The translations under genes and the position numbers were made by a program. 64,000 nt of DNA from Leadbetterella lacunae (lineage in GTDB: Bacteria; Bacteroidota; Bacteroidia; Cytophagales; Spirosomataceae): positions 56,925-120,924 of the forward strand of contig NZ_JBHRYQ010000002.1 of the NCBI RefSeq assembly GCF_042649125.1, given 5' to 3'. Positions 9,978-18,932 of the stretch are shown piece by piece. The notes under the pieces are model-generated. The model was not told the origin of the DNA. It ran no database searches and saw only the letters and a program-made list of their open reading frames with translations. Within the stretch, counting starts at the first letter, position 1. Every line of letters starts with the position of its first letter.

Positions 9978-10078
9978 ATTCCACCTCTCATTATTTTTTT
10001 ATACAGGACGCTATTGTTTTTATATTATATGCTATGGGTTTTCTCAATTTATTTTTTTTCGCTATACGGGTATTCTTT

Positions 10079-10348
10079 CTATTTTTTTAAATTTAATTGG
10101 CTTTGGTATACGTATTCTTCTAGTGCTTCTACGAATATTGTTTTGATTTTCTTTCTGTTTTCATGGCCTATGTCTTTTATGACGTTCATCAAAGGTGTTG
10201 GTATATGAACTGTAAATCTTGTTTCTTCTACTTTGTGCACTGTTGGCTTTACCTCTACAGCTGTCTGTATAGGTGTGTTAGGTATGTTGCTTGTTATTTT
10301 GTTTCCTAAGTTTTCAAGGGATGATTTAAATTTATTTTCTTTTGCCAT
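10079..10348 (-). CDS. Small ribbon-helix-helix-like plasmid partition/regulatory protein
   Basis: An 89-aa protein with a variable, polar N-terminal half and a C-terminal segment (FTVHIPTPLMNVIKDIG, then KIKTIFVEALEEYV) that follows the strand-helix-helix pattern of RHH DNA-binding proteins. It sits directly beside an array of about 80-bp repeats (10411-10830), with its start codon facing the array. That is the arrangement expected of a centromere-binding (ParB-type) or copy-control protein that binds its own upstream repeats. A ParA ATPase is encoded in the same island at 22861-23460. Family and role are inferred from pattern and context. Confidence 0.6.
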   Translation of the reverse strand: MAKENKFKSSLENLGNKITSNIPNTPIQTAVEVKPTVHKVEETRFTVHIPTPLMNVIKDIGHENRKKIKTIFVEALEEYVYQSQLNLKK

Positions 10349-10410
10349 ATTTATGTAATTATGTTTTTATGTAAGTCTCGTGTTCTGGGAATATATTTCT
10401 CTTTTTATAT

Positions 10411-10830
10411 GTAATACTGTATTTACATAATCATGTAATTATTTAAAAGTAAAAATCTTTTCACTTTATCAAATTGTTTTTTGTTATTGATATAATGCTG
10501 TATTTGCATAATCATGTAATTATGTAAAAATAAATATTTTTTTTCTTTACTAAATATTTTTTTTTGATACTGAAGTAATGCTTTATTTACAGATTCATAT
10601 AATTATCTAGATTTAAATATTTTTTTTACTTTGACAAGAAGTTTATTTAATTCCGTATTTACATAATACTGTAATTGTGTAATAGTAAAAATCTGCTTTT
10701 CTATCAAATATTTTTTTGATGTTGATGTAATGCTGTATTTACAGCATCATGTAATTATGTAAAAATAAATGTTTTTTTCTGTCTATCAAACATTTTTCTG
10801 ATATTTATGTAATTATGTATTTTCAGAATG
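10411..10830. repeat. Iteron-like array, about 80-bp units, 5-6 copies
   Basis: Units start near 10411, 10492, 10575, 10648 and 10727, with a partial one near 10807 (spacing 81, 83, 73, 79, 80 bp). Each has GTAATRCTGTATTTACA, then TCATGTAATTATGTAAAA, then a T-rich tract with CTATCAAATATTTTTTTGAT. Long directly repeated, AT-rich units beside a small DNA-binding protein gene are typical of plasmid replication origins or partition sites. Which of the two applies cannot be told from the sequence. Confidence 0.7.
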
Positions 10831-12206
10831 ATATATTGTTCCTTTTAATTGATTCCTTCTTTTTCATTTAAGGTTTTTTGTTATTTTGGTTTCTTATGAT
10901 TTTTAGTGTTTTATCCAATATTTTGGTTTTTTTTATGAAATAAAATTAATTTACTAAATTTTACCTATCTCCTACTATTTTGTGTTTATCTGTTTTTTTT
11001 ATGAGGGTTTATCTTAGTGGCCGTTTATGTGTTTTATATCATATCTTAGTATTTCATGTTTTTATGTAATTATGGAAATACATAATTCCCTCATATTTTC
11101 TATCTTTTAATATTAATTGTTTCGCAAATTTTATTTAAGATTATTTTCTAAATTTTTTCTAAGTTATAATAAAAATAAGAGCGAAATAACATATAATATC
11201 TAGGATTTTTATTTAAATTTTGTTTTTGTCTGATTTATATTTTTTGATTTTTGAAAATATCTGTTTTCTCTTCTAATCGAATTTTTAGACCCATCAGGGT
11301 AGTTTGATCATATTTGGTTCATATACTATATGTTATTATTGGGTGTTTCATTGTTTCTTGTAATGTTTTTTTTAAAAGTGTATTTTTTATGGTTCTGTGT
11401 AATTACATAAATATGTAATATTTATGAATAAATATCATTTAAGTATTTTATCAATTGTCTATATTTTTTTTAAATTATCTGTCTAAATGGAATATGGGAA
11501 TCTTGAAAAATCGTTATTCGTTTGTTTCGATATCTATTAATAATTTATCTGTTTCATATGTAAGTTTTTTATGTCTATATGTAATTCTGTATATATGTAA
11601 TTGTGTATATATGTTATTATGTTATTATGTTATGATGTTATTATGTTATTATGTTATTATGTTATTATGTATATATGTTATTATGTATATTGTTAAATTT
11701 TATATGTATGAATAAGTTGGTATCCGAATAATTTTATCGCTGGTTTTGATTTTGCAAATAGCGGTTACTGAATTTATACAATTCTTTGCCTTTTGTTATT
11801 TATATTAGATAATATAAAAAAATAAGTTTTAAGAACCATTAATCTTTAATTTTAAATAAAGATGTGCTGCTGTCCTAACTATTGATTCTTGTTGAGGCAT
11901 CTTAAAATGTGAAACACAATTTAATGGATTTATGTAATGATGTATTTATGTAATAAGTTTTCGTTTCAGTCAAAAACAACTCTTATGAATCTTTTTATTG
12001 TGTTGGTATAGAATGGTCTAATCTTTTTTAGGAATATGTATTTATGTCTTTATGTAAATGCATAACTTTGCGGTTTTTTTATAAAATAGGTTTTTCTTTC
12101 TGCAAAAGCGACTTTCTAATTGCCATTTGATAATGTTTTAATATTTTTTAACTTGAATATCAGAAGCTAAAGAACCAAACTTTTAATTCTAAAGTAATCA
12201 TTTTAT
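10831..12206. other. Very AT-rich non-coding DNA with scattered ATGTAATTATGTA motifs
   Basis: No credible gene. The heptamer-like ATGTAAT / TATGTAA word of the neighbouring array recurs near 11060, 11400, 11580, 11930 and 12040. This suggests the whole stretch belongs to a degenerate origin or partition region. Confidence 0.5.
11611..11690. repeat. Microsatellite, 10 units of 8 bp (ATGTTATT)
   Basis: Ten contiguous octamers, seven of them ATGTTATT exactly, one ATGTTATG and two ATGTATAT. The unit resembles the ATGTAATT word of the surrounding region and probably arose by slippage from it. Confidence 0.85.
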
Positions 12207-12261
12207 AGTTACCCCCAATTTTAATACCAGCAGTTAAGTTGAAAAAAACTTAAATTGCAGT

Positions 12262-12540
12262 ATGGAAAACATCAAGCGTAAATTTACATCTGACTTCAAA
12301 TTAAAGGTCATTTTAGAAGCTTTGAAAGAGCAACAAACTTTAGCCGAATTAAGCCAAAAGTACGAGCTTCATCCCAATCAAATTTCAGTATGGAAGACCG
12401 AATTTCTGGCAAAAGCAAAGCAAACTTTAGAATTAAAAAAGCCTAAACCGTCTGACTCTTCACCGGAGTTAGAACAGATGTTTGCCAAAATTGGTAAGCT
12501 TCAAATGGAATTAGATTATCTTAAAAAAAAGCTGTCATGA
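12262..12540 (+). CDS. IS3-family transposase OrfA (helix-turn-helix)
   Basis: A 92-aa DNA-binding half of an IS3-family transposase: an HTH (TSDFKLKVILEALKEQQTLA, then LSQKYELHPNQISVWK) followed by a leucine-zipper-like helix (KIGKLQMELDYLKKK). It ends just after an A8 run (near 12522-12530) and overlaps OrfB by 4 nt, the usual set-up for programmed -1 frameshifting to make OrfAB. In copy 2 the same run has nine A residues. Confidence 0.9.
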   Translation: MENIKRKFTSDFKLKVILEALKEQQTLAELSQKYELHPNQISVWKTEFLAKAKQTLELKKPKPSDSSPELEQMFAKIGKLQMELDYLKKKLS

Positions 12541-13399
12541 TACCCAGGCAAGATCGGTATTCTATGGTCAGTGGTGCTGAAGGTCTAAGTTTTCGCCGCC
12601 AATGTGAATTGCTCTGCATTCCCCGAACAAAGCTATATTATAAGCCTAAACCAGAATCTCAAGTGAATCTTCACATAATGAGGCTCATGGATGAACAGTA
12701 TCTAAAAACTCCTTTTTATGGCTTCCCTCGAATGTTTGATTACGTTCAAAATGCCTGCTCGATGTGGGTTTTGAATCCTAAAAGAGTTTATCGTTTGTAT
12801 AAAACAATGGGCTTAAAATATTTATTACCAGGACCTAAAACCCCTACCCGAAAACTACTTATAAATTTCCGTATCTTTTAAATGATATTGTTGTTAATCG
12901 GGTAAATCAGGTTTGGGCTTCAGATATTACTTACATCCCGATGAGCCGAGGTTATATGTACCTTTACGCTATAATTGATTTACATAGCAGGTTTATTGTA
13001 AACTGGGGAATTTCCAACAGTATGACCTCCGACTGGGTTTCTGTTCTTACCTGCGAAGCAATCCTCAATTGTGGAAGGCCAGAAATCTTCAACACCAATC
13101 AGGGACGTCAATTTACTTCTGAAAAATTCATAAGTACACTCAAAGAGTTTGAAATTAAAATAAGCATGGATGGAAAAGGAAGGGCAATCGACAATATTTT
13201 TATAGAAAGGTTCTGGCGAACGATAAAGTATGAACTTATATACTTAAACCCTTTTAATAGTGGCTATCAATTGTACCAAGAATTGGAAGAATACCTAAGA
13301 TATTATAACTTTGAAAGAGGACACAGCTCAATTGGGAAATTGACTCCGGCAAAACTGTTTAATGTAAAAGATAGTATCAATTTTTTAACTAAATATTGA
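12537..13399 (+). pseudogene. IS3-family transposase OrfB (rve integrase), frameshifted and catalytic-site mutated
   Basis: The first part (12537-12881) carries the HTH_21-like region (YGFPRMFDYVQ). The frame then breaks near 12855 and resumes with WASDITYIPMSRGYMYLYAI, so the first catalytic Asp lies just before 12941. The second motif, normally NTDxGSQFTS, reads NTNQGRQFTS here, so the second catalytic Asp has become Asn; copy 2 keeps TDHGSQFTS. The Glu of the DDE triad is present in IERFW. The same frameshift is in both copies, so it predates their separation unless it is a recoding site. Confidence 0.85.
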
Positions 13400-13422
13400 A
13401 CGATAAATTTGACTTTACTGGT

Positions 13423-13716
13423 TTAAAAATGGGGGTAGGTTGAATTATACTCGATATCATTGGGATCAAATTCACCGGATTCAATCATTTCTTTACTGGC
13501 CGATGCAATGAAATATAGCTTATTGCCAAAATCATTTTCAAACACTTGTAGATAATCTAGCCCTCCGTGCTCTTCCACTGCTTGCAGTGTCTGCTCAACG
13601 ATTTCAATAATTTCTTCTTTCGGAATATCCGCCTGTACCTCGTAGGTGACAAATAACTGACCTTCAAACCAATAGTTACCCTCACATTCTTGCGGTTTTC
13701 TTTTCCACGTAGCCAT
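13423..13716 (-). pseudogene. Hypothetical gene truncated by IS3 copy 1
   Basis: Starts with MATWKRKPQECEGNYWFEGQ and reads as a well-formed small soluble alpha/beta protein up to about residue 91 (DPNDIEYN). The last residues (STYPHF) and the stop codon come from the IS3 terminal repeat. I do not recognise a function. The 97-aa product would lack its natural C-terminus. The N-terminal three quarters may still fold, but the gene is most simply regarded as interrupted. Confidence 0.6.
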
Positions 13717-13795
13717 TGTTTAATTTTTGTTTTACGCTGGCCACTATAAATACTTATGGATTGGATTCAAGAATATATCCCATTGTCAAAATTTT

Positions 13796-13915
13796 TTAAT
13801 TGCTAGAATTCAATCTGATTCTGCTAACCAACCTAATCTCTTTCAGCTTCTTTTCCAAATACTTAATATCGTCAGGAGATTCTCCTTTGCCAAAAAATCT
13901 AATAATAAAAACTCG
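13796..13915 (-). pseudogene. 3' remnant of an immunity-like gene related to the one at 34961-35287
   Basis: The minus strand reads FFGKGESPDDIKYLEKKLKE-IR, which matches the C-terminus of the 108-aa protein at 34961-35287 (FDRGKSPEDVKYLEKKLKEI-R) almost residue for residue. Upstream the frame meets a stop within a few codons and no start is seen. It is therefore a decayed fragment, separated from the Rhs locus by 20 kb. No Rhs core sequence is next to it. Confidence 0.5.
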
Positions 13916-14035
13916 TTCTTAAACTTATGTCTATATTTAAAATAGCTTCTAACCACCCAATAGTTTGAGATTAAGTATTATATTGCATATCCTGTTTCTT
14001 ACATAATACAAGAAAATAGTCTATACCTGTTACTC

Positions 14036-14878
14036 ATGAGCAGATTAATTAGTAAAAAACCACTAAAAACAAACAATTTTGTAAAAGCTCTAGCCTTTAT
14101 TTTAGGTTTTTTCTTTATCTGCTCAGGATTGTCTAAAGTTTTGGATCTGAATTATTTTATAAATACTCTAAATCGATATCATTCCTCCTTTGAAATACTT
14201 TACCCTCTAATTATTTCAATTGAAATCCTAATTGGTTCATTATTAATATTTCAGTATAATCTTAAAACGGTGGGTCTTTATGCCCTAGTGTTACTTACCA
14301 TGTTTACTATTGTATTTGTTACAGGCTATTATTTTCTAGGAATAGATAATTGTGGTTGTTTTGGAAAAACGTTTGAGTTGAGTCCAACACAATCTGTATC
14401 TAGAAATATTGTATTAATTTTAATTTCAGTTTTAATTTTTGAATTGGCTAAACAAAAAGAAAAGTCGAAAGGCTACATCCTGTGGCTATCTGTTAGTTTA
14501 TGTTTAATCTCTGGTACAACTTCACTAATCATCTTACATAAGATAGATTTCAAGTATAAAACGGGATACTCTGTATCTAAAACCTTTTTAGAATATAAAA
14601 CAAAAAAAGAACCATATATAGTAGCGTTCTTAAGCCCACACTGTGCCCAATGTAAAAATCAACTCAAGCACAGCAAAAGTATAAATAGTGAATTGATTGT
14701 ATTATATCCAAACTACTTTTCAAAAAAGGAAATTGATAAGTTTTTGAAAGACAACAATTTAACGTTCCGATTAAATGCAATAAGCCAAGATTCTTTGTCT
14801 CTAGTAGCATCCTCTTTCCCTACTTTCATTTATATTAAAAACGGGAGGATTACCAGAATATCCAATAAGTTGAATTAA
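14036..14878 (+). CDS. MauE/DoxX-type membrane protein fused to a thioredoxin-like domain
   Basis: A 280-aa inner-membrane protein. Residues 14-170 form a MauE/DoxX-like four- or five-helix domain with the typical SGLSKVLDLNYF opening and a NCGCFG motif (C106, C108) after the third helix. A last TM helix (about 148-168) is followed by a periplasmic domain with a thioredoxin-like CAQC motif (C203, C206) and a closing SFPTFIYIKNG strand. MauE proteins support disulfide formation, and Bacteroidota often fuse them to a thioredoxin fold. It lies 15 nt before an LptF/LptG-type gene on the same strand, so the two are probably cotranscribed. Substrate unknown. Confidence 0.8.
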   Translation: MSRLISKKPLKTNNFVKALAFILGFFFICSGLSKVLDLNYFINTLNRYHSSFEILYPLIISIEILIGSLLIFQYNLKTVGLYALVLLTMFTIVFVTGYYFLGIDNCGCFGKTFELSPTQSVSRNIVLILISVLIFELAKQKEKSKGYILWLSVSLCLISGTTSLIILHKIDFKYKTGYSVSKTFLEYKTKKEPYIVAFLSPHCAQCKNQLKHSKSINSELIVLYPNYFSKKEIDKFLKDNNLTFRLNAISQDSLSLVASSFPTFIYIKNGRITRISNKLN

Positions 14879-14893
14879 TCTTTCGGAATTTCA

Positions 14894-16228
14894 ATGTTCT
14901 TTACAAAAATTGACAAGCAAATTCTTTTTTATTATATTAAGCCATTTGTTGCAACAACAGTAGTGATGATTTTTTTATTCACTATCCGATTTTTGGTGAT
15001 GCACCTATCTGATGTTATGGGGAAAAACATTGGAATCGCAACATATTTTGATATTTTCACTAACTTCCCTTTAGTTTCAATTCCTTTTGTTTTACCATTG
15101 GCCACGTTAATCGCATCCATTTTATGTTTTGGTAAGCTAACAGAGCATAACGAGTTAACCGCAATTTCTGCTTCAGGAGTAAAGAGGTCAAGAGCGGTAT
15201 ATTATGTCTTTTTTTTTACTTTAATAATAACCACTATCATTATAAAGTTTAACACGGATCTCGCTCCTATTGCCAATTATAAATCTTTTCATACTGTATT
15301 GGATATACGTTCAAAAATTGGTATCAATATCAAACCAAAAGTTTTTTTTAATAAGATTGAAGGCATATCTATTAAATCTGATAAGGTTTGGAGTCAAAAA
15401 GGAACTTCTTATCTTCAAAATATTCTATTGTACCAAAAAGAGCAAAACAAAAATCAAAACACTATTACTATTGCTCGATCTGGTAAAATTACCACTTCTA
15501 ATAATGAAGAATATCTTATGATTGATCTCAATAATGGTATTTCTTATGTTGATTCCGACGATAAATCGTTAAAATTTACTAAAACAAATTTTTCTTTATC
15601 CAAAATTATTTTGCCGTTAAAAAACGACATTAAGTTCAAGAACGAGGAAAAAATAATAATAAGTCACGCGTACACAAAAAACATTGCTGAACTATACACT
15701 GGGATACATAATGCAAATAAAGAGGTTAAATTTTATAGTTACCTACTCAAAAACCTTCCCCTAGATAGATATCAAAACATCGAGAGAAAATATTATCTAC
15801 ATAGTAAAGCGAATAATTCTGATAGTTTAAATATTACGTGTTTGGACGAGTTAGTAAAAGCATTAAACAACAAAGACAGGAAAAGTGTATTAAAAAGTTT
15901 AATTGAGAGAGACAAAAGAGAACATTTAAACACAATTATCTCTTTTCAGTTGGAGATTTATCAAAGGTATATGTTCGCAATAAGTAACTTAATATTTTGT
16001 TTATTTGGTTGTTCAATAGGTGTCTTTATAAAAAAGGGTAACATTGGTTACCCAATATTAATTGGAATTGCTATTTATCTTTTGTTTTATCTGTTCTGTG
16101 AATTTTTTGAAAAACTCTCTAAAAACTACATCATTTCTCCCGAACTAGGAGTTTTTTTGCCCTTTTTCGGAATGCTATGTTTATGGGGAATATTTGAGCT
16201 GAGCATAAAAATTAAGTCTAAAAATTAA
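14894..16228 (+). CDS. LptF/LptG (YjgP/YjgQ) family permease
   Basis: A 444-aa membrane protein with the LptF/LptG layout. It has an N-terminal amphipathic helix and TM1 (KIDKQILFYYIKPFV...), TM2-3 with LPLATLIASILCFGKLTEHN and a conserved ISASGVK, a large periplasmic beta-jellyroll-like insertion (about 120-330), and three C-terminal TM helices. LptF and LptG move lipopolysaccharide out of the inner membrane with the LptB ATPase. Chromosomal copies are normal; this one sits in a plasmid-like island flanked by IS3 copies. It may therefore be an extra paralogue serving a cargo function. It is convergent with, and overlaps by 11 nt, the TonB-dependent receptor gene. Confidence 0.85.
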   Translation: MFFTKIDKQILFYYIKPFVATTVVMIFLFTIRFLVMHLSDVMGKNIGIATYFDIFTNFPLVSIPFVLPLATLIASILCFGKLTEHNELTAISASGVKRSRAVYYVFFFTLIITTIIIKFNTDLAPIANYKSFHTVLDIRSKIGINIKPKVFFNKIEGISIKSDKVWSQKGTSYLQNILLYQKEQNKNQNTITIARSGKITTSNNEEYLMIDLNNGISYVDSDDKSLKFTKTNFSLSKIILPLKNDIKFKNEEKIIISHAYTKNIAELYTGIHNANKEVKFYSYLLKNLPLDRYQNIERKYYLHSKANNSDSLNITCLDELVKALNNKDRKSVLKSLIERDKREHLNTIISFQLEIYQRYMFAISNLIFCLFGCSIGVFIKKGNIGYPILIGIAIYLLFYLFCEFFEKLSKNYIISPELGVFLPFFGMLCLWGIFELSIKIKSKN

Positions 16229-18500
16229 GTCTAAAACCAAGAACTGGTAAAAGTCCCAATTGGTTTATTGTTTCGAAATTTTTAATTACAGGATTATAAA
16301 CCCTAAGTAACGGATTTTTACGATTGGTAACATTATTAATATCCATTGAAAATTGAGCTGTGACTTTACTAAAATTAATGATATAAGCAAATTTAATGTC
16401 TGTTCTTTGATAGTCTCTTAACTTTTCTGAATATCCATTTTTGGAGTCTTGAACGACCGAATTATTCACAACAGTTGAGGGTTGAACTCTTATCCCTCCT
16501 GCCAAACAATTCTTAAGATTGATACTAAAAATATTCTTTTTTATTTGCCATTCTTTTCCTCCTAACAAATTCACTACATATCTGTTATCAAACCGTGTAG
16601 ACTTATAATAATCATTTGAATTCAATGCATATTTGCTTCTAAAAATTGATGTGGTATATAAAAAATATATGCCCTTTCTTAAGCTTTTCTCTAAAGATAA
16701 TTCCCAACCATAGTTTTTCCCGATTCCGATACTGTTGAGAGGAAGTAAATTTACTGAGTTCGTTTGATTTATTAAAGTGTAATTTTCAATCCCCTTTACT
16801 AAGGCAGTATCTACTACCCCAATCATCATATTTTTTTGATAATATACCTCACTATTCAATTTCCAATTATTTGCTAGAATATATGTATATCCTAAGACAA
16901 AATGTAATGCCCGTGGCGACTTAAGTTCCTTATTACTGACTTCATTACCATTAAGCAAAAGGTTATTTTTAAATAAATATATACTTAATGGTTCGAGGCG
17001 ACTGTGATAACCAATTGCTAAATCAAATGATTGTTTTGATCCATTTTTATATTTAACTCTCACCCTTGGCTCTAATGTACTACTGTTATTTAAAAAGAAG
17101 TTGGTATTGTGTAACCCAACGTTTAAATCAAATAAACTATTCCTATATCTTAATGAAACATAGTTTTGATAAAAAATAGTATTCCCTCTACCCTTCAACG
17201 AAACATCCGATGCTATTAAGTTAATTTCTTTTATTGAGGTATCAAAGAAACCATTTAGATTATATGATAGATTTGATAATATGCCTCCAAGTTGTAATGT
17301 TGTGTTACTCTTTATTTTTTGGGTGAAATTTGTATTTAGCCTCAAATAATTATACTTCAATTCTGAAATCCTATTTTCATCAATTCTTTCGCCAATACTT
17401 TTCTGATTATTAATATTTTCATTTCCTGAAAATGATAGTGTAGTTTCTAAAAACCTTTCTTTATTTATATAACGAGCCCAATTAAATCCAGAAGCATAAA
17501 AATTTGCTCTGTTATCAATTTCTAAGAAAGATTCTAATGTGAAATTTGTAGTATTGTTACCATAAATCCCCCATAATGAATAGTTATTATTCTTAGACGG
17601 AAAATTTAACTTAAAAACCATGTCTTGATATTTGGGCGTTGCCGCCTGAAAAACCGATGATAAACCAAGAGTATTGATAAGCTTAGTATTTGAAAAACGG
17701 TAATTATATAAAAAAGAACTTTTTTTTCTCTTCGATATTGGTCCTTCGGTACTAAAATCTAACCCCAGAATATTCACATTGATAGAATTCTCAAAAGCTT
17801 GATTATTCCCTTCTCTTAATCGTACATCAAAAACACCAGATGTGGCATTCCCATAATTTGCAGGAAAAGCCCCTGTATAAAAAGTTGAATTTTTCAAGGT
17901 ATTCACATTAAGAACGCTTATCAAGCCACCAGATGCCCCATCAGATGCAAAATGGTTTGGATTTGGAACTTCCACACCATCTATTAACCACAAAAGACCC
18001 TTTGGGCTATTTCCCCTAATTACTAATTCATTAGTTTGATCGTTGACTGTTGAAACTCCAGCAAAAGATAATGCCATTCTTGCAGGATCCCCCCAGGTTG
18101 CTGCATACCTACTTGTTTGTTCTACAGATATTTTTTTAGAACTAATGTCTTGTAATGTCTCCTTTTCTGACTTAATCACCAATTCCTCTAATTCTTTGTA
18201 ATTAGACTGCATAGTAACTTGTATTTCCTGCTGTTTGCCACTTAAAAGTAGAATACTTTTTTGCATATATGTTTCATAGCCTACATAAGAAACCCTCAAG
18301 TCATATCTTCCGATAGCAAGATTATTAAATTTAAAGTACCCTGAACTGTCCGCTTGCGAGGCTGCTGTTACGTTAACTCCAGAAATCTGGACATTTGCAA
18401 ATGGCAGCGATTGTTTGGTTTCCAAATCGATTACCCTGCCTTTGATTGTTTGTGAATGAACATATCCGGTTGTGAGCAAGATTAATATAAGTATTCTCAT
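16218..18500 (-). CDS. TonB-dependent outer-membrane receptor with carboxypeptidase-like domain
   Basis: A 760-aa protein with a signal peptide (RILILILLTTGYVHS, cut before QTIKG), a CarboxypepD_reg-like domain (TIKGRVIDLETKQSLPFANV, about 18-105), a plug domain (about 120-225, with LWLIDGVEVPNPNHF), and a beta-barrel ending in the aromatic VLGFRLNF C-terminus. Proteins of this type import a ligand across the outer membrane using TonB energy. There is no SusD partner, so it is not a typical polysaccharide-utilisation pair; the ligand is unknown. A perfect 20-bp inverted repeat lies 80 nt upstream of the start, between this gene and the lipoprotein gene. Confidence 0.9.
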   Translation of the reverse strand: MRILILILLTTGYVHSQTIKGRVIDLETKQSLPFANVQISGVNVTAASQADSSGYFKFNNLAIGRYDLRVSYVGYETYMQKSILLLSGKQQEIQVTMQSNYKELEELVIKSEKETLQDISSKKISVEQTSRYAATWGDPARMALSFAGVSTVNDQTNELVIRGNSPKGLLWLIDGVEVPNPNHFASDGASGGLISVLNVNTLKNSTFYTGAFPANYGNATSGVFDVRLREGNNQAFENSINVNILGLDFSTEGPISKRKKSSFLYNYRFSNTKLINTLGLSSVFQAATPKYQDMVFKLNFPSKNNNYSLWGIYGNNTTNFTLESFLEIDNRANFYASGFNWARYINKERFLETTLSFSGNENINNQKSIGERIDENRISELKYNYLRLNTNFTQKIKSNTTLQLGGILSNLSYNLNGFFDTSIKEINLIASDVSLKGRGNTIFYQNYVSLRYRNSLFDLNVGLHNTNFFLNNSSTLEPRVRVKYKNGSKQSFDLAIGYHSRLEPLSIYLFKNNLLLNGNEVSNKELKSPRALHFVLGYTYILANNWKLNSEVYYQKNMMIGVVDTALVKGIENYTLINQTNSVNLLPLNSIGIGKNYGWELSLEKSLRKGIYFLYTTSIFRSKYALNSNDYYKSTRFDNRYVVNLLGGKEWQIKKNIFSINLKNCLAGGIRVQPSTVVNNSVVQDSKNGYSEKLRDYQRTDIKFAYIINFSKVTAQFSMDINNVTNRKNPLLRVYNPVIKNFETINQLGLLPVLGFRLNF

Positions 18501-18579
18501 AACATTAAACAGTTGTATTTTATATATTTCAATGTAAGAACAAATATATTTATGCAGGATTGCTTTTGTTCAAAATTAA

Positions 18580-18629
18580 TTAGCGAAATATATCATTTAA
18601 TATTTTTACTAAATGATATATTTCGCTAA
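18580..18629. promoter_or_regulatory. Perfect 20-bp inverted repeat with 10-nt loop
   Basis: Arm 18580-18599 (TTAGCGAAATATATCATTTA) is exactly complementary to arm 18610-18629. It sits between the lipoprotein stop (18659) and the TonB-dependent receptor start (18500), both on the minus strand. It could be an intercistronic terminator or attenuator, or the operator of a dimeric regulator. No strong U-run follows on either strand, which argues against a simple intrinsic terminator. Confidence 0.75.
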
Positions 18630-18658
18630 CATACATTTCAGTGAAAAAAGAAGTAAAA

Positions 18659-18880
18659 CTACTTGTTTTCTACATCTGGATATGGACAGCTTCCATCAGC
18701 CGAAGGGTCTACATAGCCATATGTAATGTCTGGCTGTTTTCCAGGCTCACTAATCCAATTTACAATTTTTTTAATACAATATTTTTTCCCATCTGGAGCA
18801 TCATCTCCACAAGCAGTGATAATTAAAGCCCCAAAGGACAATACTGTAACCGTTGAGTAGAGTAAGATTTTCTTTTTCAT
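18659..18880 (-). CDS. Small lipoprotein
   Basis: The best start is the ATG at 18880 (MKKKILLYSTVTVLSFG), giving 73 residues; a longer frame from 18925 adds a non-signal-like leader. The signal peptide ends in a lipobox-like IITAC, so Cys24 of the short form would be lipidated, and the mature part starts CGDDAPDGKKYC. The mature domain is about 50 residues with three further Cys-bearing positions and Trp/Pro-rich loops, and is not recognised. It lies 52 nt downstream of the lgt gene on the same strand. That pairs a lipoprotein with the enzyme that modifies lipoproteins. Confidence 0.65.
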   Translation of the reverse strand: MKKKILLYSTVTVLSFGALIITACGDDAPDGKKYCIKKIVNWISEPGKQPDITYGYVDPSADGSCPYPDVENK

Positions 18881-18932
18881 GTAATAATAGTTTTGAGTGA
18901 ATAAATACATTAGTAATCTAGCCAAAAATATA

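Larger units (their letters stand above)
12207..13441 (+). mobile_element. IS3-family insertion sequence, copy 1
   Basis: About 1.23 kb. Left end TTACCCCCAATTTTAATACC and right end (reverse complement) CTACCCCCATTTTTAAACC form terminal inverted repeats. A second copy in the same orientation lies at 21434-22664. OrfA is intact and OrfB is frameshifted. The right end interrupts the minus-strand gene at 13442-13716. Exact outer boundaries are uncertain by a few bases. Confidence 0.85.

Noticed and set aside
10411..10830. CRISPR array
   Set aside because: The roughly 80-bp units are repeats throughout, with no unique spacers and no cas genes.
11455..11715. 86-aa plus-strand frame rich in Cys, Tyr and Val
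   Set aside because: It is a translation of the ATGTTATT microsatellite and AT-rich flank, not a gene.
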